In this document: positions 37,118-46,984 of the stretch, piece after piece
How the letters are laid out: every line of letters begins with the position of its first letter
Position numbering within the stretch: the first letter of the stretch is position 1
DNA from: Sphingopyxis sp.
GTDB lineage: Bacteria > Pseudomonadota > Alphaproteobacteria > Sphingomonadales > Sphingomonadaceae
NCBI GenBank assembly: GCA_013823985.1
Contig: PNNB01000050.1
Location: forward strand, 124,001-188,000
Reading direction: 5' to 3'
Length of the DNA: 64,000 bases
Program-made: the position numbers and the translations under genes
The notes under the pieces: model-generated
What the model was told of the DNA's origin: nothing
The model's database searches: none
The model's input: only the letters and a program-made list of their open reading frames with translations

Positions 37118-38379
37118 AGGCCGCACGCGTAGAGAAACTGATTTCCGCGATTGATATAGGATCGTCGAAGGTGTCCGCGCTGATTGCCGGACGGACGGAT
37201 ACCGGCGAGCTGATCGTGCTGGGGACTGGCCAGCGCGAAAGCCGTGGCGTCACACGCGGTTATGTGTCGGATATCGAGCAAGCCGAGCTTTCGGTGCGCC
37301 ATGCGGTGGAGCAAGCCGAACGGATCGCGGGCATCAATATCGAGCGCGTATGGGTCGGGATGTCGTCCGGCGGGCTGGATAGCCTGCTGGCTCCGGTTGA
37401 AATTGAACTGGGCGGCGACCGCATCACGCAGGAGGATGTCGACCAGTTGCTGCAGGCAGGCCGCGCCAACATTCACACCGGCGGCAAAATGCCGCTGCAT
37501 ATCCGGCCAACGCTCTATTCACTGGATGGCGTAGGTGGCGTAGCCAATCCGGTGGGGCTTCATGCCGATCGATTGGGGGTGGATATCCACGTTGTCCTTG
37601 CCGACCAGTCACCGGTCCGGAATATCGACATGACGGTGCGTGCCGCGCATCTGGACGTCGAATCCATCGTCGTGGCGCCCGTCGCGACCGGCCTGGCATG
37701 TCTGACAGCGGAAGAACGCGAACTGGGCGTGGCTCTTGTCGAATTCGGAGCTGCGGTCACCAATGTGTCGGTGTTTATTGGCGGTATGCTGGTGGGGCTG
37801 GAAACGATCCAGAAAGGTGCGTCGGACATTACCGACGATATCGCGTCGACATTCGGCATACGCCGTGCCCAGGCCGAACGCCTGAAATGCTTTCACGGAT
37901 CTGCGCTGACGAGTCCGCGCGACCATCAGGAAGTGCTGGAGGTGGGGCCTGATGAAAATGGCACCGAAGCCGGCACCCACGCACCGCGCATCACCAAGGC
38001 ACAGTTGAACGCAGTGGTATGCCAGCGGGTCGACGGCATTGTGTCCGAAATCGGACGGGCGCTTAAAACTCTTGGATTTTCGGGGCCATCAAGTCACCAG
38101 ATCGTCTTGACTGGAGGCGGCGCCGAATTAAAAGGTATTGCAGAGCATATGCAAGGTGCCTTGGGCCGTACTGTCCGAATTGGTCGTCCCGCCGGATTGA
38201 ATGGCGTTCCAGAAGCGCATTCCGGACCCGCATTTTCAACTTTGGTTGGTTTGATTCATTACGCGGCAATTGACCGCGTCGACTTGAAATCCGGCTATGA
38301 TTTGCATGGCGAACATATGCCTTCGGGCATGCCGAGCCTGTTTGAACGTATAAAACGGGCAATCCGTGAGAATTTTTAA
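37114..38379 (+). CDS. ftsA: Cell-division protein FtsA
   Basis: 421 residues, actin-like. AIDIGSSKVSALI at the N-terminus, the SHS2 region around YVSDIEQAELSV and FGAAVTNVSVFIGG, and the nucleotide loop LTGGGAELKGIAEHM. The C-terminus ERIKRAIRENF is the amphipathic membrane-targeting helix. FtsA tethers FtsZ to the membrane. Overlaps ftsQ by ATGA; 105 bases separate it from ftsZ. Confidence 0.97.
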   Translation: MKAARVEKLISAIDIGSSKVSALIAGRTDTGELIVLGTGQRESRGVTRGYVSDIEQAELSVRHAVEQAERIAGINIERVWVGMSSGGLDSLLAPVEIELGGDRITQEDVDQLLQAGRANIHTGGKMPLHIRPTLYSLDGVGGVANPVGLHADRLGVDIHVVLADQSPVRNIDMTVRAAHLDVESIVVAPVATGLACLTAEERELGVALVEFGAAVTNVSVFIGGMLVGLETIQKGASDITDDIASTFGIRRAQAERLKCFHGSALTSPRDHQEVLEVGPDENGTEAGTHAPRITKAQLNAVVCQRVDGIVSEIGRALKTLGFSGPSSHQIVLTGGGAELKGIAEHMQGALGRTVRIGRPAGLNGVPEAHSGPAFSTLVGLIHYAAIDRVDLKSGYDLHGEHMPSGMPSLFERIKRAIRENF

Positions 38380-38456
38380 CAGAAAGCTGTGCAAAAAGGT
38401 TAATTTTCGAGTGTGTGCTGTTTTCTTTTGTGTCAGAAGCGTGAAAATTTCTAATA

Positions 38457-38470
38457 AGCCAATGTTGGCT
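38457..38470. promoter_or_regulatory. 14-base palindrome in the ftsZ leader
   Basis: AGCCAATGTTGGCT is AGCCAA and its reverse complement TTGGCT around a TG centre, ending just before the ftsZ Shine-Dalgarno (AGGGGGA). It may be a protein-binding operator or a hairpin near the ribosome site. No known regulator is matched. The 105-base leader is the only sizeable gap between genes from mraZ to ftsZ. Confidence 0.4.
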
Positions 38471-38484
38471 AGGGGGATGTAGAC

Positions 38485-39975
38485 ATGAGCATCAATATCG
38501 GTCCACCCGTGGTTGATGAATTAAAGCCAAAGATTGCTGTTATCGGCGTTGGTGGTGCTGGCGGAAACGCTGTTGCCAACATGATCGGTGCAAAAGTCGA
38601 AGGTGTAGATTTCGTCGTTGCCAATACCGACGCCCAGGCGCTCAACGCATCGCCGGCGGAATATCGTATTCAACTTGGCCCCGATATCACACAGGGTCTT
38701 GGCGCCGGATCGCGACCCGAAGTTGGTCGTGCGGCAGCAGAAGAGACGATTGAGCAGGTAAAGGCCGCGCTTGCGGGTTGCCATATGTGCTTCATCGCAG
38801 CCGGCATGGGCGGAGGAACCGGAACCGGTGCCGCACCCGTGATCGCCAAGGCTGCGCGCGAGATGAACATTCTGACGGTCGGCGTTGTCACAAAGCCGTT
38901 CCTGTTCGAAGGCTCACGCCGGATGCGTTCGGCTGATTCCGGCATTACGGAACTGCAGCAGCATGTCGACACGCTGATCGTTATTCCGAACCAGAACCTG
39001 TTCCTGGTCGCCAATCCGAACACGACATTCAAAGAAGCATTCTTGCTGGCGGACGAAGTTCTGCAGCAGGGTGTCCGTGGCATCACCGACCTCATGGTCA
39101 TGCCGGGCCTCATCAACCTCGACTTTGCCGACGTGCGTTCTGTGATGCACGAAATGGGCAAGGCGATGATGGGTACAGGCGAAGCTGAAGGCGACGGTCG
39201 TGCGCTGGAAGCTGCGGAAAAGGCAATCGCAAATCCATTGCTCGACGGCGTGTCGATGCAGGGTGCAAAGGGCGTTATCGTTTCCATCACCGGTGGCGAA
39301 GATATGCGCCTGATGGAAGTCGACGAAGCTGCCAACCATATTCGCGAACTGGTCGATCCGGACGCGAATATCATCTGGGGTTCGGCCTTTAACGAGAATT
39401 TGAACGGTAAAATCCGCGTTTCCGTGGTTGCGACCGGTATCGACAATGATGGTTCGGTTGCGTCGCCCAGCGCGCATGCGACGCGGCCCTTTGCCTTTAG
39501 CCGTCCGACAGAAACGGTTGCAGAACCCGAAGCGGCACCTGCAGAAGCGCCTGCCTCTTTTGCCGAGCCAACACCGGAAATCGTCGTTGAAGAGCCATTT
39601 GATGTTTCGACGGAAAATGACAATGACAGCCTGGAACTCGGTCGGCAGCATGTCGCGGATGCGGATTACGAACCCGTTGCCGCTGCTTCTGAAAGCGAAG
39701 CCGCAGACGAAGGCGATGATCTTCTGGAGCTGGGCGAAGCGCATGTCGAGGCTGCCGAAGACGCGTCGCAGTCCGATGAGCCTGCAGCTGATGTAACCCC
39801 GGCCCCCGAGCGGCCCGCACCCCGCGTGTCGACCGGTGGAACCCTGTTTGAGCGTATGTCCAATCTTTCGCGCGGACTTTCCCGTGGCGAAGAGGAAGAA
39901 GACAGCAGCAAAGACGCAGGCGCAGCAGGCGGGCTTAACATTCCGCGGTTTTTGGACCGTCAAAGCAACAATTGA
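38485..39975 (+). CDS. ftsZ: Cell-division GTPase FtsZ
   Basis: 496 residues. GTPase core about 1-320 with the tubulin signature GMGGGTGTG at 107-115 and the T7 loop NLDFADV near 213. A long acidic, disordered linker (about 325-480) is followed by the conserved C-terminal peptide [10 protein letters not shown] that binds FtsA and ZipA-like partners. The linker holds an internal duplication: [11 protein letters not shown] and [11 protein letters not shown], about 35 residues apart. A strong Shine-Dalgarno (AGGGGGA) precedes ATG 38485, in keeping with high expression. Forms the Z-ring. Confidence 0.98.
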   Translation: MSINIGPPVVDELKPKIAVIGVGGAGGNAVANMIGAKVEGVDFVVANTDAQALNASPAEYRIQLGPDITQGLGAGSRPEVGRAAAEETIEQVKAALAGCHMCFIAAGMGGGTGTGAAPVIAKAAREMNILTVGVVTKPFLFEGSRRMRSADSGITELQQHVDTLIVIPNQNLFLVANPNTTFKEAFLLADEVLQQGVRGITDLMVMPGLINLDFADVRSVMHEMGKAMMGTGEAEGDGRALEAAEKAIANPLLDGVSMQGAKGVIVSITGGEDMRLMEVDEAANHIRELVDPDANIIWGSAFNENLNGKIRVSVVATGIDNDGSVASPSAHATRPFAFSRPTETVAEPEAAPAEAPASFAEPTPEIVVEEPFDVSTENDNDSLELGRQHVADADYEPVAAASESEAADEGDDLLELGEAHVEAAEDASQSDEPAADVTPAPERPAPRVSTGGTLFERMSNLSRGLSRGEEEEDSSKDAGAAGGLNIPRFLDRQSNN

Positions 39976-40026
39976 CCGTCGGCTGACAAGCTGACGTTCA
40001 TTTTGTCTCCTTTATGCAACCATTCA

Positions 40027-40053
40027 GCGAAGGAGGGCAGCGCCCTTCTTTGC
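40027..40053 (+). terminator. Strong hairpin downstream of ftsZ (possible terminator/attenuator)
   Basis: A 12-base-pair stem (GCGAAGGAGGGC / GCCCTTCTTTGC, two G-U pairs) closes a 3-base loop 51 bases after the ftsZ stop and 30 before the next start. No U-run follows, so it may be a partial terminator, an RNA processing site or mRNA end-protecting hairpin rather than a full terminator. Confidence 0.55.
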
Positions 40054-40083
40054 TTCGGTTCTGTGTGGCACCATTAGAGGCGC

Positions 40084-41979
40084 ATGAATGTGACAATGTT
40101 ACGTGCGATTCCCGCCATCGTTTACGCTTTGGTTGCGACAGGTGCGGCGGCGCAGGCGGTCGATGAATCCGCGCTAGAGGCGCTCGAAAAGTCCAGTCCT
40201 GTTGTCCAACCCGTCATAGCTGAGCCTGCAGGTGCGGCGGAGCTGCGGTCCGCTATGCGGCGAATTTCCCTCAGCCCCAGCGATGCCGATGCACTCGCCG
40301 ATGCCGGAAACGCATCTTTGATGCTGGGCGATGCCAACGCCGCGCTTAACTTCTTTACCCGCGCCAATGTGATCCGGCCGAATAATGGCCGCATCGTTGC
40401 CGGCCTCGCGACCGCTACGGTGCGCACCGAAAATCCTTTTGAAGCCTTGCGGTTGTTTGACGACGCGGTTCGTCTGGGCGTCAGCGAACGGTCTATTGCG
40501 GCGGATCGCGCACTTGCCTTTGACCTGCTTGGAAATTTCGGACGGGCGCAACAGGATTATAAGCTTGCGCGCACGGCTTCTGTTTCTGATGACCTCGTCG
40601 TCCGGCACGCCATATCCACGTCACTGTCCGGCCAAAGCGCGGAGGCAGACGCGATGCTGCTGCCGCTTTTGCAGAAAAACAATCCTGCGGCATGGCGGGC
40701 GAGGGCGTTCATACTCGCCTCGCGCGGTGACTTTCGTGAATCGGCAAAGGTGACGCAAGGCTTCATGGACGCAGGTTCCGCGCAACGTATGGAACGCTAT
40801 TTGCGCTTGATGCCCAATCTGACCGGTGCCCAACAGGCGGCGGCCATCCATTTGGGTCATTTTCCGGCCAGCCAATATGTCGGGCGCGACAGCGAACAGG
40901 TCCGCACGGTTGCAGCAACCATTCCGGCTGTACAGCCTGCCGCGAACGATAGCCGCCTGATACCGTCGGGCGATCCTTTTGGAGCGAAACCCGCTAAAAC
41001 CGCGATAGCCGAAAAGCCCAAAACGATGGAACGACGCCGTGACCGGAAGGCAAGGGAGCAGGAAGAGGTCAAGGCGATCGTTGCCAACATCCCGGACTCG
41101 CAGAAGCTACCCAAGGTGGATACCGCGCGCTTGGGCACCGAAACCGCGCGCGCCAAGGTGGAAGAAGCTACCAGCGCCAAAATGGTGGCGGCGAATAGCA
41201 CAGCGCTTCCGCCGCCTGAATCGGCCAGGCCGCTGGAACGCGTCGATATCGGTCCGCGCGATACGAAGCCGGCGATCCAGGTGACGCCGCCACCTGTGAG
41301 CGTCGCTGTTCAGACCATACCTCAACCCGTCAGCCAGGCACCGGCCATCAACACCGTTAACGCCGCAAAGACCGAAACGGTGGCGGCGCGCATCGAGCCG
41401 GTTGCGCCTGCGCCCGAAATTGCGAAGGTGAATGCAGAGCCGGAAGGCACGAAACTGGCGGCGCTTCCGATCGAAACCACACCAATAGCGACGCCTGCAC
41501 CGCAAATCGCCCCCAAGCCGGTATTTGACCTTGGCGCGATTGTGAGTTCCATCGAGATTCCCGAAAGCGAGCAAAAGCCCTCGGCAATCCCTGTTGATCT
41601 GAAAAAGATCAAGCCGGTAACGCCCAAGGTGGCGGCGGTCGATGAGGCTGCCAAGACGGCAAAAGTCGACCCCAAAGCCGCCGCCAAGGCCAAGGCACCC
41701 CCGCCCAGTCCCGCCCGCTTCTGGGTCCAGATCGCGACAGGTGAGGCAGGGGCGCTGGGCTTTGACTATCGGAAATGGGCAAAGAAAAGCCCTGATCTGT
41801 TCAAGGCAACGTCGGGCTGGACATCCGCCTGGGGCAAGACCAGCCGCTTGCTGGTCGGTCCTTTCGCAGACCAGAAAATTGCCAAGAAATGGGAAGCCGA
41901 TTTCAAAAAGGCGGGCGGCGACGGCTTTATGTGGAAAAGCGAAAACGGCGTCGTCGTGACCGCGTTAAAAGGCAAATAG
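40084..41979 (+). CDS. TPR-SPOR periplasmic protein after ftsZ
   Basis: 631 residues. Signal peptide about 1-24. An N-terminal TPR region (about 45-260) with the LADAGNASLMLGDANAALNFFTRAN helix pair; a long Pro/Ala-rich, partly charged linker (about 300-550); and a C-terminal SPOR domain (about 555-631: FWVQIATGE ... GDGFMWKSENGVVV). The SPOR domain should bind denuded septal peptidoglycan, so the protein probably sits at the division site. It follows ftsZ by 108 bases with a hairpin between. ATG 40084 has GAGG three bases upstream; ATG 40096 is an alternative. No catalytic domain seen. Confidence 0.82.
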   Translation: MNVTMLRAIPAIVYALVATGAAAQAVDESALEALEKSSPVVQPVIAEPAGAAELRSAMRRISLSPSDADALADAGNASLMLGDANAALNFFTRANVIRPNNGRIVAGLATATVRTENPFEALRLFDDAVRLGVSERSIAADRALAFDLLGNFGRAQQDYKLARTASVSDDLVVRHAISTSLSGQSAEADAMLLPLLQKNNPAAWRARAFILASRGDFRESAKVTQGFMDAGSAQRMERYLRLMPNLTGAQQAAAIHLGHFPASQYVGRDSEQVRTVAATIPAVQPAANDSRLIPSGDPFGAKPAKTAIAEKPKTMERRRDRKAREQEEVKAIVANIPDSQKLPKVDTARLGTETARAKVEEATSAKMVAANSTALPPPESARPLERVDIGPRDTKPAIQVTPPPVSVAVQTIPQPVSQAPAINTVNAAKTETVAARIEPVAPAPEIAKVNAEPEGTKLAALPIETTPIATPAPQIAPKPVFDLGAIVSSIEIPESEQKPSAIPVDLKKIKPVTPKVAAVDEAAKTAKVDPKAAAKAKAPPPSPARFWVQIATGEAGALGFDYRKWAKKSPDLFKATSGWTSAWGKTSRLLVGPFADQKIAKKWEADFKKAGGDGFMWKSENGVVVTALKGK

Positions 41980-42018
41980 CGGCTAGCGGTTGCATGAGCG
42001 AAACGGCATAAGCCGCGC

Positions 42019-43164
42019 ATGACTTCACTTGCCTCTTATGCGTGCCACCCTGAAAAGAGCCGGGGGCGATATTATCCCGAAGCCGATCACAACGTGCGCG
42101 GCCCCCGCAACATCTTCCAACGCGACCGGGACCGTATCATCCACTCCATCGCGTTTCGCCGTTTGCGGCACAAGACGCAGGTATTCATATCGCCCGACGG
42201 CGACCATTACCGCGTTCGCCTGACGCACAGTCTGGAAGTGGCGCAAATCGGCCGGACGATCGCGCGGGCGCTTGGCTTGAATGAAGATCTGACCGAGGCG
42301 CTGTGCCTCGCGCATGATATCGGGCACCCGCCGTTCGGGCATGCGGGCGAGGACGCGCTGGAAGAGGCGATGAAGCCCTATGGCGGGTTTGACCACAACG
42401 CCCAGACGCTGCGCACACTGACGGAACTTGAATCGCCCTATCCTGCGTGGCCGGGGCTCAACCTGAGTTGGGAATTGCTGGAAGGTCTGGCGAAGCATAA
42501 CGGTCCGGTTGAAAACCCCGGCTGGGCGCTGGCCGAGGTGGATGCCCGGCACAAGCTGGATTTGCGAAGCTGGCCCTCGCTGGAGGCGCAGATCGCCGCG
42601 ATCAGTGACGACATTGCCTATGATAATCACGACATCGACGACGGCATACGGGCCGGATTGCTCGATATCGGGCAGTTGCTTGAATTGCCGTTCGTGGCGG
42701 AGCGGTGGCGGGGGATTGAGGCGCGGTTCCCGAATGTCAAACCCCGCCGGCTGATCGGCGAGCTGACGCGCGAGCAGATCGGTACCATGGTCAATGATGT
42801 CATCCGTTCAACGCGCGAACGGATTGAAAAACTCGGCATTTCGACCGTCGATGATGTGCGCCAGGCGGGCGTCATGATTGGCGGATTTTCGGATGCGATG
42901 GCGGCCGAAGAACGGGTGCTGAAGACATTCATGTACCGTAATCTATACCATCACCAGACGCAGCTGGATGCGGCGGAAAACGCCAAAACTGTCATTTCGA
43001 AGCTGTTCGCGGTCTATCATGCCGAGCCGGATCGCATGCCCGCGGAATGGCGCGAGAACCTGCCGGCGACCGAGCCGGAGGCCAGCCGGCATATCGCCGA
43101 CTTTCTGGCCGGAATGACCGACCGCTATGCCACGAACAGGTACGACGAACTGAATATGGAGTAA
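42019..43164 (+). CDS. dNTP triphosphohydrolase, dGTPase-like (HD domain)
   Basis: 381 residues. HD-domain metal residues: H70 (LTHSLEV), H99-D100 ([12 protein letters not shown]) and a late aspartate in [13 protein letters not shown]. The N-terminal [18 protein letters not shown] is the dNTPase signature. This group cleaves dNTPs to nucleosides and tripolyphosphate and is often activated by other dNTPs. Substrate preference cannot be read from sequence. It ends 4 bases before the next gene. Confidence 0.9.
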   Translation: MTSLASYACHPEKSRGRYYPEADHNVRGPRNIFQRDRDRIIHSIAFRRLRHKTQVFISPDGDHYRVRLTHSLEVAQIGRTIARALGLNEDLTEALCLAHDIGHPPFGHAGEDALEEAMKPYGGFDHNAQTLRTLTELESPYPAWPGLNLSWELLEGLAKHNGPVENPGWALAEVDARHKLDLRSWPSLEAQIAAISDDIAYDNHDIDDGIRAGLLDIGQLLELPFVAERWRGIEARFPNVKPRRLIGELTREQIGTMVNDVIRSTRERIEKLGISTVDDVRQAGVMIGGFSDAMAAEERVLKTFMYRNLYHHQTQLDAAENAKTVISKLFAVYHAEPDRMPAEWRENLPATEPEASRHIADFLAGMTDRYATNRYDELNME

Positions 43165-43168
43165 GCGC

Positions 43169-43819
43169 ATGAGCAGGGTTGTCATCGCCGGTGCATCAGG
43201 TCTGATCGGGAGCAGCCTTTGCACCATGCTCGACGGGCATAAGGTGGATATAGTGGTGCGCAGGCCAATGGCCGACTTGCCCGATACCATCACGCAGCAT
43301 GTTGCCGATCCGTCCCAATGGCCCGACATCGTTGCCGCGCTCAATCCGGAAGTCGCCATTTCATGCCTTGGAACAACCTGGAAAAAATCGGGCAAGGACG
43401 CCGCACTTTTTCGTTCGGTCGACAAGTATCTGGTTCTGGCCTTTGCGACCGCTGCCCATTTGTCCGGCGCGAGCCAGTTCATTACCGTTTCGTCTGTCGG
43501 TGCGACCAAGGCGACCAGCAATCTCTATCTGCGGACGAAAGGGGAGGTCGAAGATTCGCTGGCGCTTTTGGCGTTTGATCGTCTCGATATCATGCGCCCC
43601 GGCTTGCTGACCGGCGACCGGCAAAATGATCGCCGCTTAGGCGAGCGTGCAGGCATTTTGGTCGCGCCAATTATCGACCATTTGATCCCCCGGGCCTTCA
43701 GCCGGTTCCGTTCAATTCCGGCATATAGCGTAGCGCGCGCAATCGCAAAGCTGGTTGGAAACGGGACACCGGGCAGGTTTATCCACGAAAATGAGGCCAT
43801 CGGTTCTTTGGCCGGTTGA
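43169..43819 (+). CDS. Rossmann-fold NAD(P)-binding protein, HTATIP2/short-chain-reductase-like
   Basis: 216 residues. N-terminal dinucleotide motif GASGLIGSSLC (about 7-17), then ISCLGTTWKKSGKDAA (about 69-84) and ITVSSVGATKAT (about 107-118), and LMRPGLL-like IMRPGLLTGDR. This pattern is seen in HTATIP2/YwnB-like atypical short-chain reductases with unknown substrates. It may be co-transcribed with the dNTPase gene. It ends 31 bases before the glycine riboswitch begins. Confidence 0.7.
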   Translation: MSRVVIAGASGLIGSSLCTMLDGHKVDIVVRRPMADLPDTITQHVADPSQWPDIVAALNPEVAISCLGTTWKKSGKDAALFRSVDKYLVLAFATAAHLSGASQFITVSSVGATKATSNLYLRTKGEVEDSLALLAFDRLDIMRPGLLTGDRQNDRRLGERAGILVAPIIDHLIPRAFSRFRSIPAYSVARAIAKLVGNGTPGRFIHENEAIGSLAG

Positions 43820-43849
43820 CTCTCACCCGGCACAAAGCCAAGGGAGGGG

Positions 43850-44022
43850 TGTCGCTGACGAAACGGGAGAGTGACAGGTTCGCCTGTCCGCCGAAGGAGC
43901 AACCGCCCCGGAATCTCTCAGGCAAAAGGACCGCTTCGGCTTTTGCGACACTCTGGAAAGCGCCCACCTTATGTGGGCCACCGAAGGGGTAAAGCTCTCA
44001 GGTATCCGTGACAGAGGGGGTA
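43850..44022 (+). promoter_or_regulatory. Tandem glycine riboswitch
   Basis: Two glycine aptamers lie before gcvT. Aptamer 1 (about 43865-43955) has GGGAGAG, CCGAAGGAGCAA and the conserved CTCTCAGGCAAAAGGACCG. Aptamer 2 (about 43948-44020) has CTCTGGAAAGCG, CACCGAAGGGGTAA and CTCTCAGGTATCCGTGACAGAGGGG. These are the hallmark sequences of the gcvT-class riboswitch. Glycine binding should turn on the cleavage-system genes. Boundaries are approximate. Confidence 0.97.
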
Positions 44023-44075
44023 GCAGATAAGGCATCAACCGGTGTCTGTCGCTGCGACTCTTGGAACGGACTGAT

Positions 44076-45215
44076 ATGAGCGAAGAAGAATTAGAACCCA
44101 TCGAAATATTGGAATTGCCGCTGGGTGATTGGCATCGGGCGCGTGGTGCCCGCATGGTCGAATTTGCCGGTTATCATATGCCGATTCAATATGAAGGCAT
44201 CATGGCCGAACATGCGTGGACGCGGGAAAATGCGGGCCTGTTTGATGTCAGCCATATGGGGCAGTTGATGCTGTCCGGCGAAGGCGCGGCGGATGCCCTC
44301 GAAAAACTGGTGCCCGGCGACATCAGCGCGTTGAAAGAAGGGCGAATGCGCTATTCGCTCCTGCTCGACGAAGATGGCGGCATTTTGGATGACCTGATGG
44401 TCACGGCGACGCCCATGGGGCTGTATGTTGTCGTTAACGGCGCCGTAAAATGGGACGATATCGGCTTTCTGCGCGAGCATCTTCCCGACGAGATTACCAT
44501 CAACCATATGGACGACCGTGCCTTGCTTGCACTTCAGGGTCCGAATGCCGTTGATGCACTTTTGCGCGTCGTGCCCGGCGTCGATGCGCTGTTTTTCATG
44601 GAAGCAGGTTCCTTTTTCTGGGGCCCTAAGTCCGACCCTGAACTATTGTGGATCAGCCGCTCGGGCTATACCGGCGAAGACGGGTTCGAAATCTCGGTGC
44701 CCGCATCGCATGCAAAAGCATTGGCAGACGCCCTATGCGCCCAGCCTGAAGTCAAACCCATTGGCCTCGGCGCGCGGGACTCCCTGCGGCTGGAGGCCGG
44801 GCTTCCGCTTTACGGCCATGATATGAACCCGGACATTGACCCTGTTGAAGGCAATGCATCCTTTGCCATTTCGAAACGTCGTCGCGAAGAGGGCGGCTTT
44901 AACGGCGCCGACCGCATTTTGAAGGCGTTGGCGCAGGGTCCCGCGCAAAAGCTGGTTGGCTTTTCCGTTGATGGCAAAATGCCGGTGCGCGAAGGCGCGC
45001 CCGTTTTTGCCCAGGACACGCAAGTGGGATCAATCACATCCGGCGGTTTCGCGCCCAGCGTCGGCGCCCCCATCGCGATGGGCTATGTCGCCAACGCGCA
45101 TACCGCAATCGGCACCGCGCTTGAAGCAGAGGTTCGCGGCAAACGCGTTGCCCTGACGGTCGCCGCCTTACCCTTCATTCCCCATCACTATCACCGGAGA
45201 GGAAAAGCCCTATGA
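44076..45215 (+). CDS. gcvT: Glycine cleavage T-protein (aminomethyltransferase)
   Basis: 379 residues from ATG 44076; an in-frame TTG at 44061 is not needed. The GcvT fold is clear: [39 protein letters not shown] and the folate/aminomethyl site with [12 protein letters not shown]. The C-terminal barrel includes RRRE and AVPFIPHHY-like [12 protein letters not shown]. Transfers the C1 unit to tetrahydrofolate and releases ammonia. First gene under the glycine riboswitch; it overlaps gcvH by ATGA. Confidence 0.96.
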   Translation: MSEEELEPIEILELPLGDWHRARGARMVEFAGYHMPIQYEGIMAEHAWTRENAGLFDVSHMGQLMLSGEGAADALEKLVPGDISALKEGRMRYSLLLDEDGGILDDLMVTATPMGLYVVVNGAVKWDDIGFLREHLPDEITINHMDDRALLALQGPNAVDALLRVVPGVDALFFMEAGSFFWGPKSDPELLWISRSGYTGEDGFEISVPASHAKALADALCAQPEVKPIGLGARDSLRLEAGLPLYGHDMNPDIDPVEGNASFAISKRRREEGGFNGADRILKALAQGPAQKLVGFSVDGKMPVREGAPVFAQDTQVGSITSGGFAPSVGAPIAMGYVANAHTAIGTALEAEVRGKRVALTVAALPFIPHHYHRRGKAL

Positions 45216-45583
45216 CCCGTTATTACACCGAAGATCATGAATGGATTGACGTCGACGGCGACAGCGCAACTGTCGGCATTACCGACTATGCGCAAAGCCA
45301 GTTGGGCGACATCGTGTTTGCCGAAGTGCCTGCACCGGGTGCCGAACTGAAGAAAGGCGGCGATGCTGCGGTCGTCGAATCCGTGAAGGCGGCATCGGAC
45401 GTCTACGCCCCCGTCAGCGGAACGGTGACCGAAGGCAACGACGCCCTGGAAGGGGATCCGGCACTTGTAAACACTGATCCAGAAGGCGAGGGCTGGTTTT
45501 TCAAGCTGACGCTGAGCGATACGAGCGAGCTTGCGAGCCTGATGGACGCGGACGCCTACAAGGCATTTGTCGAAGCATTGTAA
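45212..45583 (+). CDS. gcvH: Glycine cleavage H-protein (lipoyl carrier)
   Basis: 123 residues. The lipoylation site is K59 in [16 protein letters not shown]-terminal [12 protein letters not shown] and mid [13 protein letters not shown] are typical. The H-protein shuttles the aminomethyl group between P, T and L proteins. The L-protein (lipoamide dehydrogenase) is not in the window. Overlaps gcvT and lies 42 bases before gcvPA. Confidence 0.97.
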   Translation: MTRYYTEDHEWIDVDGDSATVGITDYAQSQLGDIVFAEVPAPGAELKKGGDAAVVESVKAASDVYAPVSGTVTEGNDALEGDPALVNTDPEGEGWFFKLTLSDTSELASLMDADAYKAFVEAL

Positions 45584-45625
45584 ACGCAATCCGGCACTTG
45601 GAATTGCGAAAAAGGATAAGATTGC

Positions 45626-46984
45626 ATGCGTTATCTCCCACTTACCAATACGGACCGTCAGGCCATGTTGGCTGTTATCGGCGCAAAATCCATTGATGAT
45701 CTGTTCGTCGATGTTCCGGCAGAGGCACAATTGGCCGGGCCAATCGCCGGTCTGCCCAATCATGCGAGCGAAATGGCTGTTGAACGCCATTTTTCCGATC
45801 TGGCGCGCAAGAATATGGCCGCGTCGCATCATCCCTTTTTTCTGGGCTGCGGAGCTTATAAGCATCATGTGCCCGCGTCGGTGGACCATATCATCCAGCG
45901 CGGCGAGTTTCTGACCGCCTATACGCCTTACCAGCCCGAAATCGCGCAGGGCACCCTGCAGATGCTGTTCGAATTCCAGACACAGGTCGCGCGTCTGTTC
46001 GGATGCGACGTTGCCAACGCGTCCATGTACGATGGTTCGACCGCATGCTGGGAAGCCATCGGCATGGCCGGACGGATCACGAAGCGGCATAAGGCAGTCT
46101 TGTCGTCTGGCTTGCACCCGCATTATGTCAGCGTCGCCCGCACCATGGCAAAATATACGGGCGACACTCTCGATGCGGCGTTGCCTACATTATCGCCCAC
46201 TACGGATAGCGCGCGTCTTCTGGATGCGATTGATGGCGAAACCAGCTGTGTGGTCGTCCAATATCCCGACATTTTGGGACGCATCGAGGATCTGTCCGCA
46301 ATTGCGGCGAAGGCGCATGAACATGGCGCATTGTTGATCGCGGTAGTCACAGAGCCTGTGGCTTTGGGTGCAATTAAGGCCCCCGGTGAAATGGGGGCGG
46401 ACATTGTAGTGGGCGAGGGGCAGTCGCTCGGCGTTGGCCTGCAATTTGGCGGGCCCTATGTCGGCCTGTTCGCCTGCAAGGAAAAATTCGTGCGCCAGAT
46501 GCCGGGGCGCCTATGTGGTGAAACGGTTGATGCCGAAGGGAAGCGTGGTTTCGTTTTGACCCTTTCGACCCGCGAACAGCATATCCGGCGGGAAAAGGCG
46601 ACGTCGAATATCTGCACAAATTCAGGGCTATGTGCCTTGGCCTTCAGTATTCATATGACGTTGCTGGGTGAAAAGGGACTGCGCGGATTGGCACAGGCCA
46701 ATCACGCATTGGCAGTTCAGGCGGCTGACCGGTTGACCCAAATACCCGGAGTGGAACTGGTCAACGACAGCTTTTTCAACGAATTTACGCTGCGCTTACC
46801 CAAAGAAGCGCAACCGGTAGTGCGCGCCTTGGCGGAAAAGAAGGTTCTCGGCGGTGTGTCCCTTGGCCGCCTGTATCCCAAGGCCACGGATTTGGAAAAC
46901 GGGCTGGTCGTTGCGGTGACGGAAACATCGTCAGCCGAAGATATCGAAACCTTTGCCACCGCCTTGAAGGAGATTTTGTCATGA
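45626..46984 (+). CDS. gcvPA: Glycine dehydrogenase (decarboxylating) subunit 1
   Basis: 452 residues, the N-terminal half of a split P-protein. [37 protein letters not shown] and [14 protein letters not shown] identify it. It acts as a heterotetramer with gcvPB; the PLP lysine is on gcvPB. Split P-protein genes are usual in many alphaproteobacteria. Ends with an ATGA overlap to gcvPB. Confidence 0.97.
   Translation: MRYLPLTNTDRQAMLAVIGAKSIDDLFVDVPAEAQLAGPIAGLPNHASEMAVERHFSDLARKNMAASHHPFFLGCGAYKHHVPASVDHIIQRGEFLTAYTPYQPEIAQGTLQMLFEFQTQVARLFGCDVANASMYDGSTACWEAIGMAGRITKRHKAVLSSGLHPHYVSVARTMAKYTGDTLDAALPTLSPTTDSARLLDAIDGETSCVVVQYPDILGRIEDLSAIAAKAHEHGALLIAVVTEPVALGAIKAPGEMGADIVVGEGQSLGVGLQFGGPYVGLFACKEKFVRQMPGRLCGETVDAEGKRGFVLTLSTREQHIRREKATSNICTNSGLCALAFSIHMTLLGEKGLRGLAQANHALAVQAADRLTQIPGVELVNDSFFNEFTLRLPKEAQPVVRALAEKKVLGGVSLGRLYPKATDLENGLVVAVTETSSAEDIETFATALKEILS

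Noticed and set aside
43525-43902. A minus-strand frame running into the glycine riboswitch
   Set aside because: Its part near 43865-43902 is explained by conserved aptamer RNA, and the rest is antisense to the Rossmann gene.
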